Below, piece by piece: positions 5,342-10,635 of a stretch of 10,635 bases of DNA. The notes beneath the pieces were generated by a model. The model ran no database searches. It saw only the letters and a list, made by a program, of their open reading frames with translations, and was not told where the DNA came from. How positions within the stretch are numbered: the first letter of the stretch is position 1; every line of letters starts with the position of its first letter. This stretch comes from Bifidobacterium breve (GTDB lineage Bacteria > Bacteroidota > Bacteroidia > Cytophagales > UBA9547): positions 1 to 10,635 of the forward strand of contig CALPQG020000053.1 of assembly GCA_943325655.2 (NCBI GenBank), in the 5' to 3' direction. A program made the translations under genes and the position numbers.

Positions 5342-7045
5342 ATGGCAATTTGGAAAACATACAGAATAGCGGACATTATCACCGAAATTTCGGACGAGAA
5401 ATTTGTGTTACCCGTAATTCAACGACCTCTTGTTTGGACAGAAGACAAAATGGAATTACTTTTTGACACACTGCTTAAAGGCGACAGTTTTGGCGGTGTA
5501 ATGGTTATTGAAGAGGAGAAGGACACTAAACCATTATTTAATTACAGACCGTTCACAAAAGATGGCGATATAATCGCTTCAAGACAAGTTGACAAACTTA
5601 CTCAACTTCAAAATTTTGTAATTGACGGACAGCAACGACTTCAATCATTTTTCATTGGCTTAAAGGGTAGCATCAATGGCAAGGTGCTGTATTTTGACTT
5701 ATACAGCGACTTCCATACGGAGTTTGAATTTAAGTTTGAAAATGACACCCTTAAATTGCCAAAGCAATCCAAAGACAACGCTGACAGAGCAATACCAGCA
5801 CATCATTGGTATTTGGCAAGTGGACTTTTGAAAAGACTGAAAGACACAAACGATGAAGACCAAGTAGCATCAGAAATTATTTCGGCTCAATCAATTACAG
5901 ACGACACAAAGAAAACTCACATCACCCAAAATGTAAAAGCATTTTACAAGAATATATTTATAGCGGAAACCCTTGGAATATCAAAAGTTGTAATCAATAA
6001 ATCACCTAACGAAACAGCAAACAGACAAAGAATTGTTGAGCTATTTAGACGACTTAATGACGGTGGAACAAAGTTATCTTCCTTTGATTTAGTTGCATCA
6101 ATCTTGAAAGGCTTTGCTTGGGAAATGGAAGGTTTTCTCAGAGAAACCGTAGAAAACTATGAAGCAATTGGATTATCACAGGACAACTTAATTAAGTTGG
6201 TTTTCATCCTTCAAGACAATCACAATAAAGAAATGGCATCAATTGATGGTGGAGATGCTGACTTTGCCATTAATAGTGCTGAGAGAATTAAATGCACTTT
6301 AAAAGCATTAAAGGATTTCTTAGTTCACGCTAAAATCTATGACTACTATAAAGACGGCAATCGTTCATTCATCCCTTTGTTTTTTATAGCTTACCACATT
6401 TATCACAAGCAAATTGACAACAATGCTGTTTCCTCCTATTTTGACAATTATGATGCAGGTAACGCAGATTTCCCAAAAATGAAAAAGTGGTTATTTCATT
6501 CATTGGTAAACGGAGTTTTTAGAAGTAAAGGTGCAGGTTGGATACCATACAAGACAGGTATCAAAATAATACTTGAAGAAATTAAAAAGCACAAAAACTC
6601 AGAATTTCCAATTGACAATCTTTTCCAAGTTTATACAAATCAACCAATCACATTTACAACATCCTACGAAACAACTAATTTAGACCAGTTGGACAGTTCT
6701 TTTGTTTATTATCTAATGTATGACCAAGCCAAAACAATCAGGACAAATGATATTGACCATATAATGCCAAAATCAATTTTGGAACGTTTCAAATACGACT
6801 GGGCAAAAATTAACAGCATAAAAAACTTTCAACTCATTGACTACAGAACAAACAGAGGAGTAAAAAATGGAAAAGAATTTGCAGTTTGGATTAACACTCC
6901 TCAATACGTAGCAAACAAAGCAGCATTTGTAAAACTTCACTTAATTCCAACAGACGAGACATTGTGGACAGAGGATAAATTTGAAGAATTTACAGAAAAA
7001 CGAGCCGAACAAATATTGACAAAGCTGACAAAATACACCGCGTGA
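5342..7045 (+). CDS. DUF262 / HNH nuclease (GmrSD-like)
   Basis: A 567-residue cytoplasmic protein of the DUF262 family, with an N-terminal ParB-like NTPase/nuclease fold and a C-terminal HNH domain of the DUF1524 type, as in GmrSD type IV restriction enzymes that attack modified phage DNA. Seen: I-Q-R-P-L-V-W (26-32) and D-G-Q-Q-R (95-99), the two DUF262 signatures; F-R-R-L-N-D-G-G-T-K-L-S; and D-I-D-H-I-M-P (470-476) with N495 and N504 downstream, forming a complete-looking HNH site. Length is normal and nothing appears broken. The start M-A-I-W-K-T-Y is supported by near-identity of these first codons in a second truncated copy at 7386. Codon choice favours GAC and ACA far more than the neighbouring retron genes, which prefer GAT, suggesting separate acquisition. 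It lies between two direct repeats. A defence role is likely from family knowledge; its target is unknown. Confidence 0.9.
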   Translation: MAIWKTYRIADIITEISDEKFVLPVIQRPLVWTEDKMELLFDTLLKGDSFGGVMVIEEEKDTKPLFNYRPFTKDGDIIASRQVDKLTQLQNFVIDGQQRLQSFFIGLKGSINGKVLYFDLYSDFHTEFEFKFENDTLKLPKQSKDNADRAIPAHHWYLASGLLKRLKDTNDEDQVASEIISAQSITDDTKKTHITQNVKAFYKNIFIAETLGISKVVINKSPNETANRQRIVELFRRLNDGGTKLSSFDLVASILKGFAWEMEGFLRETVENYEAIGLSQDNLIKLVFILQDNHNKEMASIDGGDADFAINSAERIKCTLKALKDFLVHAKIYDYYKDGNRSFIPLFFIAYHIYHKQIDNNAVSSYFDNYDAGNADFPKMKKWLFHSLVNGVFRSKGAGWIPYKTGIKIILEEIKKHKNSEFPIDNLFQVYTNQPITFTTSYETTNLDQLDSSFVYYLMYDQAKTIRTNDIDHIMPKSILERFKYDWAKINSIKNFQLIDYRTNRGVKNGKEFAVWINTPQYVANKAAFVKLHLIPTDETLWTEDKFEEFTEKRAEQILTKLTKYTA

Positions 7046-7161
7046 AAGAATAACGAAGGCATAACAGGCGGTTGGTAAAAAAGCAGGTTTTGTGCATAAA
7101 TAATCTCGGTAGCTATCGGGATGTTACTTCTGATTTGATAGTGTTTGCAAAAAGTGTGGTA
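7046..7161. other. non-coding 3' flank of the DUF262 gene
   Basis: About 116 bases between the DUF262 stop and repeat copy 2. I see no gene. An imperfect palindrome CGGTAGCTATCG (7107-7118) is present, of the kind scattered in Bacteroidota intergenic DNA. It could form a short hairpin but has no T run. Similarity to the upstream repeat begins abruptly at 7162, which marks a recombination junction. Confidence 0.5.
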
Positions 7162-7344
7162 CACTTGTGAGGCTCCTCAATTTCCATCTGAGTTTTTTAA
7201 ACAGCTCGAGATCATGTTGTTAAAAAAGCAAATTCCTTTGGAGGTGTATAGGGGGAGAGAATAATAGGTGGCCTATGACATGGTTTTGTAATTGCAATAG
7301 CGATTTTAAACGTAACATATAGCTTTGTTAGGCCTCATGGTAGG
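7162..7344. repeat. direct repeat, copy 2 (downstream of the DUF262 gene)
   Basis: Copy of 5118-5299 at roughly 95% identity. Differences fall both in the coding part (for example ATC for ACC and AAA-AAG for AAA-CAG) and in the non-coding part (GGCCTATGAC for GGCTAAGAC, TTTTAAAC for TTTAAAAC). Loose similarity to the DUF262 upstream region continues to the truncated start at 7386-7406. Confidence 0.92.
7163..7264 (+). pseudogene. C-terminal fragment of a paralogue of the RT-coupled protein
   Basis: Thirty-three codons plus a TAA, in the same frame as the end of the 143-residue gene and differing by a few conservative replacements (E-I-M-L-L-K-K against E-T-M-L-I-K-Q; final R-G-R-E against R-G-K-E). 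There is no start codon. The frame upstream reaches a TAG at about 7140, and the sequence before 7162 is unrelated. It is a remnant of a second, diverged copy of the gene, cut when the DUF262 segment arrived or when a tandem array collapsed. Confidence 0.82.
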
Positions 7345-7385
7345 CTGGCTTTGCACACATCCTATAGACAACTAAAAAATAGAAT

Positions 7386-7409
7386 ATGGCGATTTGGAAA
7401 ACATACTAA
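7386..7409 (+). pseudogene. truncated 5' end of a second DUF262-type gene
   Basis: ATG followed by A-I-W-K-T-Y and a stop. The first 21 bases match the start of the intact DUF262 gene except for one synonymous change (GCG for GCA), after which similarity ends at once. The preceding 40 bases are loosely similar to the DUF262 leader. This is the stump of a second copy removed by a deletion whose upstream breakpoint lies at about 7406. Confidence 0.72.
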
Positions 7410-7443
7410 GAAAAATGCTCGGCATATTTAAAAATTTAAATCG

Positions 7444-7462
7444 AATGCAGATAGAATGCATT
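7444..7462. promoter_or_regulatory. operator-like inverted repeat, copy 2 (membrane-protein gene)
   Basis: AATGCAGATAGAATGCATT has the same AATGCA/TGCATT arms as the site at 2469-2487, with 17 of 19 bases identical. It ends exactly 9 bases before a -7-like box, as in the retron promoter. A/T-rich tracts precede both copies. Confidence 0.72.
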
Positions 7463-7471
7463 TGTAGTGTT

Positions 7472-7479
7472 TAGTTTTA
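7472..7479 (+). promoter_or_regulatory. -7-like box for the 250-residue protein gene
   Basis: TAGTTTTA resembles TAnnTTTG with the last base changed. It sits at the same distance from the inverted repeat as the retron operon's box. The resulting leader would run about 90 bases to the ATG at 7574 and contains only a six-codon frame starting at 7488. Confidence 0.5.
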
Positions 7480-7573
7480 TCTTAAATATGAAAATAACTG
7501 TATTATAAGTTCCACCGAAACAGAGCATTTTAAAGCTGACATTATACCTTTCACTTATCATATAATTTAAACC

Positions 7574-8326
7574 ATGATCAACACTGCGTACTTATTATTG
7601 GCAATAGCAATACAGTTTATATTAAGTTGGATTTTGTATCAAGTGAATGGTAGGAAGTTTAAAAACCTTGAATTGAAGATTCACTTCCTAGAATTAAGTA
7701 TGCTATCCTTATCATCTGATGAACATAATATGATTGGTAAGGCAAAACAGCCGAATAGTAGTGATGCGATTAAACAGGAGATGGAACAGTATGAAAGGTT
7801 AACTCCTCTACAGGCAATTGCCGAAGAAAAATTAATAGCTAAAGCAGCAAGACAGCAGCCTACGATTTTATTACCATTCCAAAAAACATTAGGAAGCAAA
7901 GAAGTTTCTCAAGCCATTAGCAATAATGAAATCCATTTGGTATGTACGGCAAGAAAAAATGGGGCAATTTGGAGAACAGCAATAAAGCATTTCAGTGAGC
8001 CCGACTATGTGTCGTCTTTAGAAAAATTGACTCAAATAAATACACAATGTAAGATTGATACCTTGTTTCCTTTATGCAACATTTCGATGTTGCCATTACG
8101 AGAATATAATGGCACAAATGCTATGCATGAACGGGACGCTTTTAAAAAGTACATTGGGGATTGTTTGAATTTGAATGAAACCAAGGTACGGTGCCCTGTG
8201 ATGTTGTTTGTCTTCGACAAACAAGCAGATTTTAATTATCTACTGGCTAAAGACGTATTGGCAGAAATTTTAGTACAGGAAACGAATTTATGCCATACGA
8301 AGCAAGTGTATTACAGTATGGTGTAG
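7574..8326 (+). CDS. uncharacterised membrane-anchored protein
   Basis: A 250-residue protein I do not recognise. Residues about 4-23 form one hydrophobic membrane segment (A-Y-L-L-L-A-I-A-I-Q-F-I-L and onward), followed by R-K-F-K-N. That charge pattern suggests an anchor with the rest in the cytoplasm. Residues about 30-100 are helical and charged (E-L-K-I-H-F-L-E-L, then E-Q-Y-E-R-L-T-P-L-Q-A-I-A-E-E-K-L-I). Residues about 105-245 look globular with several cysteines but no catalytic motif I can name. The gene has its own promoter region, overlapped by an operator nearly identical to that of the retron operon, and is followed by a strong intrinsic terminator, so it is a single-gene transcript. 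Co-regulation with the retron suggests a related role, perhaps membrane-associated effector or regulator. That is inference only. Confidence 0.78.
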   Translation: MINTAYLLLAIAIQFILSWILYQVNGRKFKNLELKIHFLELSMLSLSSDEHNMIGKAKQPNSSDAIKQEMEQYERLTPLQAIAEEKLIAKAARQQPTILLPFQKTLGSKEVSQAISNNEIHLVCTARKNGAIWRTAIKHFSEPDYVSSLEKLTQINTQCKIDTLFPLCNISMLPLREYNGTNAMHERDAFKKYIGDCLNLNETKVRCPVMLFVFDKQADFNYLLAKDVLAEILVQETNLCHTKQVYYSMV

Positions 8327-8413
8327 TTTACTGTAGAGGTATTGTTTTTGGTTATGATACAAATTACAAACCCTGCTTGGGACAACCTCAATAACAATTA
8401 ATATTTAGTAAAT

Positions 8414-8443
8414 CCTTATTTTAAAAAATCAAATAAGGTTTTT
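8414..8443 (+). terminator. intrinsic terminator of the 250-residue protein gene
   Basis: CCTTATTT (8414-8421) and AAATAAGG (8431-8438) form a perfect 8-base stem with a 9-base loop, followed directly by five T (8439-8443). The orientation serves plus-strand transcripts coming from the gene ending at 8326. It lies inside the last codons of the convergent XRE gene, whose F-L-K-stop end is encoded in the stem and loop. Confidence 0.78.
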
Positions 8444-8646
8444 AAGGGAATACCTAATGATTTGGAGATAGAAATAAGTTGACTCAAACTTGAGGTAATT
8501 ACCCCTCGCTCGATCCTAGAAATCTGACTTATAGACAGTTCTGCATCGTTTGCCAGGGCTTCTTGCGAAAGTCCTTTGGCTTCTCTCAAATGTTTGAGGT
8601 GTTTGCCAAATTGTATTAATATGGTGGTATGTCGTTCGGAGTTCAC
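8416..8646 (-). CDS. XRE-family (Cro/CI-type) helix-turn-helix regulator
   Basis: A 76-residue DNA-binding protein consisting almost entirely of one XRE helix-turn-helix domain: F-G-K-H-L-K-H-L-R-E-A-K-G-L-S-Q-E-A-L-A, then S-I-S-Q-I-S-R-I-E-R-G as the recognition region, and L-G-I-P-L-K-T-L-F-D-F at the end. There is no ATG in this frame upstream of the domain. I chose the GTG at 8646 because an exact -7 box (TATTTTTG, 8665-8658 minus strand) lies just upstream, giving a short leader. A TTG at 8673 would sit upstream of that box. The protein is convergent with the membrane-protein gene and shares its 3' end with that gene's terminator. A perfect palindrome over its promoter suggests autoregulation. 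The family is certain; targets are unknown. Confidence 0.88.
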   Translation of the reverse strand: MNSERHTTILIQFGKHLKHLREAKGLSQEALANDAELSISQISRIERGVITSSLSQLISISKSLGIPLKTLFDFLK

Positions 8647-8657
8647 TGACCAATTTT

Positions 8658-8688
8658 CAAAAATAATACGCAAATAATCCTAAGCAAA
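8658..8688 (-). promoter_or_regulatory. promoter of the XRE regulator gene
   Basis: On the minus strand TTTG (8688-8685), 19 bases, then TATTTTTG (8665-8658). This matches the Bacteroidota -33/-7 consensus and spacing exactly. It predicts transcription starting a few bases before the GTG at 8646, so the leader is very short. Confidence 0.72.
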
Positions 8689-8697
8689 TTTGCTTAG
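8680..8697. promoter_or_regulatory. perfect 18-bp palindrome over the XRE promoter
   Basis: CTAAGCAAATTTGCTTAG is a perfect palindrome whose centre contains the TTTG -33 box of the XRE gene promoter. A dimeric XRE protein bound here would block its own transcription, the usual autoregulatory arrangement for this family. I found no second copy in the window. Confidence 0.7.
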
Positions 8698-9036
8698 TAA
8701 AAATATAAAAATGATATTTGAATATCAGTGTTTGTTTCAAGTATTCAGTATGTAAAGAAAATGAAGTTTATTTGATATGGTACTCAATTATTATAAATCA
8801 ATATGGTCTATGAAAATTAAAGGGTTTACTTCCCAATATGAAATATTTATTTATAGGTGGAGACCAGTGACCATTTTCAAAAAAGGAATAAAATAATTTC
8901 TTAGACTCAAGTTGTGACACAACTTAATCGTACCGACCGACAAAAATATTAAGTAGAGTTTAGCGACTACTATAAAAACGGGGCGACACCGAAAAGCCAA
9001 ATGAGTAGGAATAATTTTAAATGAAATAAAATCAGA
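8698..9036. other. long intergenic region between the XRE gene and the lipoprotein operon
   Basis: About 340 bases with no supportable gene. It holds a short AT palindrome GATATTTGAATATC (8713-8726), a degenerate second copy of the XRE start region (8859-8884), the perfect palindrome at 8909-8925, and a small AGTAG/CTACT hairpin around 8952-8971. No TAnnTTTG box is exact; TAATTTTA at 9012-9019, 25 bases before the next gene, is the nearest candidate. Confidence 0.5.
8909..8925. promoter_or_regulatory. perfect palindrome upstream of the lipoprotein operon
   Basis: AAGTTGTGACACAACTT has perfect 8-base arms around a single central A. It lies about 110 bases before the CsgG-family gene and has no T run after it, so an operator is more likely than a terminator. 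Its regulator is unknown. Confidence 0.5.
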
Positions 9037-9993
9037 ATGAAGAAAATAATTCAAAACACAATAATTCTTGTATTTGCAATCATTTCAATTGTAGTTGTAA
9101 GTTGTACCACACATCATAAAGTGGTTAAAGTGCAAACTCAAATACAAGAAGTTAAAAAGGAAGAGCGTTCTTTAAAACGTAAAGTTGCAATTGCTCGCTT
9201 TACTAATGAAACGCAATATGCTAAAGGAATTTTTTATGATAAAAACAATAATAATCCAGTGGAAAAACAGGCAGCAGATATCTTGGCAACAAAATTATCA
9301 GCATCAAGTAAATTCCTTCTTTTAGAAAGACAAGATTTAGATAAAATTCTTGAAGAAATTAAACTAAATGGCGGGAATGAAGGGATACAAAAAGTTGGTG
9401 CAGATTACTTAATAATTGGTTCTGTTACTGAATTTGGAAGAAAAAATGTTGGAGACCAAAATGTGTTTTCAAGGAGTAAAACACAAACTGTTAATGCAGG
9501 TGTAAGTCTTCGATTAGTTGATGTACAAACTGGTGAAATAATATATTCAGAAGAAGGAAAAGGAGAAGCCACAGCAATTGCAAAAACCACTATGGGTTTA
9601 GGAGAAACAGCAGATTTTGATGCGACACTGAGCGATAAAGCAATATCGGTAGCTATTTCAAAATTAGTTGAAAATATCATCAATAATTGTATGAACAGAC
9701 CATGGAAATCTTATTTTTTATCCAACGACGAAAATGGTATTATTATTTCAGGTGGCAAGAGTCAAGGACTAAAGATTGGGGATATTTTTGACGTTTATGA
9801 AAAAGGGAAAAGTGTGAAAAATCCACAAACAGGAATGATGATTGAGCTTCCTGGTAAAATTGTTGCTAAAGTTAAAATAGATTTTGTTGGTGGTGAAAAT
9901 CCGCAAAATGAATTTTCAATGGTTTCAATTACAGAAGGAACTATAGATAAACAAAACTTAAATAATTATCTAATAAAAGAAATTAAAAAATGA
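9037..9993 (+). CDS. CsgG-family lipoprotein
   Basis: A 318-residue predicted lipoprotein of the CsgG/HfaB family. Its signal peptide has a K-K start, a hydrophobic core at residues 9-21 and a lipobox V-V-S-C with lipidated Cys23. The CsgG domain follows: K-V-A-I-A-R-F-T-N-E-T (48-58), a helix K-F-L-L-L-E-R-Q-D-L-D-K-I-L, G-A-D-Y-L-I-I-G-S-V-T-E-F, and D-V-Q-T-G-E-I-I-Y-S-E-E-G-K-G. The C-terminal part (about 225-305: I-I-I-S-G-G-K-S-Q-G-L-K-I-G-D-I-F-D-V-Y, N-P-Q-T-G) resembles the small beta domain found after CsgG in many lipoproteins. CsgG itself forms the curli secretion pore, but family members without curli genes have other, poorly defined envelope roles. No curli subunit genes are visible here. 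It is the first gene of a three-gene lipoprotein operon; the next gene starts in an ATGA overlap. Confidence 0.87.
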   Translation: MKKIIQNTIILVFAIISIVVVSCTTHHKVVKVQTQIQEVKKEERSLKRKVAIARFTNETQYAKGIFYDKNNNNPVEKQAADILATKLSASSKFLLLERQDLDKILEEIKLNGGNEGIQKVGADYLIIGSVTEFGRKNVGDQNVFSRSKTQTVNAGVSLRLVDVQTGEIIYSEEGKGEATAIAKTTMGLGETADFDATLSDKAISVAISKLVENIINNCMNRPWKSYFLSNDENGIIISGGKSQGLKIGDIFDVYEKGKSVKNPQTGMMIELPGKIVAKVKIDFVGGENPQNEFSMVSITEGTIDKQNLNNYLIKEIKK

Positions 9994-10322
9994 ATAATAT
10001 AATATATACAATTGCAATTGGTTTGATATTTCTTACTAGTTGCACAGGATTAAAGACATCCTCAACAGGTTTAGAAAATGAAGCCTTTATTGAATTTATT
10101 GGTACGTTAAGTAATTATAGAGGCGGTGTTGATGTAAATCTCGATGATATAAATACATTTAAAGGAGAAGTTAATAAAGACCACGCAGACCGTCCTAAAG
10201 GAAATGTTTATGCTATTTCAACAGGGAATCACTCTATAACGGTTTCTTATAACAGCAAAGTAATATTTAAGAAACAAATATTTGTTTCATCTCAAGAAAC
10301 TAAAAAAATAATGCTACCATGA
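9990..10322 (+). CDS. small lipoprotein of the CsgG/DUF4810 operon
   Basis: A 110-residue predicted lipoprotein: a hydrophobic signal segment (residues 4-15) and lipobox L-T-S-C with lipidated Cys18. The mature part is short and ends in a beta-rich stretch (G-N-H-S-I-T-V-S-Y, then I-F-K-K-Q-I-F-V-S) resembling a PEGA-like surface domain, though I am not certain of that family. Both ends overlap neighbouring genes as ATGA, so the three genes are translationally coupled and their products probably act together in the envelope. Which membrane it is sorted to cannot be read from sequence alone. Confidence 0.82.
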   Translation: MNNIIYTIAIGLIFLTSCTGLKTSSTGLENEAFIEFIGTLSNYRGGVDVNLDDINTFKGEVNKDHADRPKGNVYAISTGNHSITVSYNSKVIFKKQIFVSSQETKKIMLP

Positions 10323-10635
10323 ATAAACTATTTGTTTTGTTAATCCCAGTTACTTTACTCGCATCATGCACTTCTACAAAGTCTCTTTATTCATGGAGTA
10401 AATATGACATTTCAAGTTATGATTATTTAAAAAATAATGATGAAAAATCATCTCAAGAATTAATTAAAAACTACCAAGTAATTATTGCCAAGCAAAAAGG
10501 ATTAAGGCAGGTCGTTCCACCCGGAATTTATGCTGATTATGGTTTTATTCTTTTACAATCAGGGAAGAATGAGGAAGGAAATGCAATGTTAGAAAAGGAA
10601 ATAGCATTGTATCCAGAATCCAAGATATTTATTGA
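10319..10635 (+). CDS. DUF4810-family lipoprotein (3' end outside window)
   Basis: The first 105 codons of a lipoprotein; the frame is still open at the window end. The signal peptide ends in the lipobox L-A-S-C with lipidated Cys17. After it come L-Y-S-W-S-K-Y, V-V-P-P-G-I-Y-A-D-Y-G-F-I-L-L-Q-S-G, and E-K-E-I-A-L-Y-P-E-S, which are the conserved blocks of DUF4810 (about 110-130 residues in full, so only a short piece is missing). Its start overlaps the previous stop as ATGA. In other bacteria DUF4810 lipoproteins stand beside a CsgG-type lipoprotein and a DUF799/GNA1162 lipoprotein. The latter would be expected just beyond the window. Function is unknown beyond an envelope association. Confidence 0.85.
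   Translation, partial: MNKLFVLLIPVTLLASCTSTKSLYSWSKYDISSYDYLKNNDEKSSQELIKNYQVIIAKQKGLRQVVPPGIYADYGFILLQSGKNEEGNAMLEKEIALYPESKIFI

Noticed and set aside
7488..7508. Six-codon frame M-K-I-T-V-L in the leader of the 250-residue gene
   Set aside because: Too short to support as a gene or attenuator; no alternative hairpins or repeated codons are visible.
8290..8394. A 34-codon frame overlapping the end of the 250-residue gene
   Set aside because: It overlaps in another frame, has no ribosome binding site or recognisable family, and looks like chance translation, though coupling cannot be excluded.
8647..8673. Upstream TTG start for the XRE regulator
   Set aside because: The added nine codons cover the -7 box itself and do not resemble the family's N-terminus; the GTG at 8646 fits the promoter.
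9646..9656. TCGGTAGCTAT inside the CsgG-family gene, matching part of the palindrome near 7107
   Set aside because: A short chance match within coding sequence; no extended similarity.

Overview
The window looks like an accessory or defence-type region from a member of the Bacteroidota, most likely Flavobacteriia or a close relative. The evidence is AT-rich DNA with almost no Shine-Dalgarno sequences, several promoters with the Bacteroidota -7 box TAnnTTTG (one with a TTTG -33 box at the canonical 19-base spacing), and protein families common in that phylum. No rRNA, tRNA, CRISPR array or transposase is visible.

Layout. (1) 1-568: the 3' part of a small cyclic-phosphate-processing receiver-domain (cPPRD-like) gene, then a convergent gene for a small membrane protein. 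(2) 569-2400: a symmetrical divergent promoter, then a WYL-domain regulator and a translationally coupled gene of unknown function, perhaps followed by a small third ORF. (3) 2469-5220: a retron locus. It has a promoter overlapped by a 19-bp inverted repeat, a DnaB-like RecA-fold ATPase lacking the DnaB N-terminal domain, a recognisable msr-msd RNA gene with a1/a2 ends, a retron reverse transcriptase (NAxxH, YADD and VTG motifs) and a 143-residue protein coupled to it by an ATGA overlap. (4) 5221-7410: a DUF262/HNH (GmrSD-like) nuclease gene lying between two copies of a ~182-bp direct repeat. The second copy carries the last 33 codons of a paralogue of the 143-residue gene and the first 7 codons of a second DUF262-type gene, so the segment was rearranged. 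(5) 7444-8443: the same 19-bp operator and promoter spacing as in front of the retron operon, then an unknown membrane-anchored protein and an intrinsic terminator. (6) 8414-8697: a small XRE regulator on the minus strand with a perfect palindrome over its -33 box. (7) 8909-10635: a three-gene lipoprotein operon: a CsgG-family protein, a small lipoprotein, and a DUF4810 lipoprotein cut by the window end.

How the parts may work together. The retron RNA, reverse transcriptase, ATPase and RT-coupled protein form a plausible tripartite or quadripartite retron toxin/defence system. The repeated operator suggests that the membrane-anchored 250-residue protein belongs to the same regulon, although it is more than 2 kb away and separated by the inserted DUF262 nuclease. 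The WYL and XRE regulators have different candidate operators at their own promoters, so neither is obviously the protein that reads the shared retron operator. Family assignments rest on motifs read by eye. Functional links between genes are inference.
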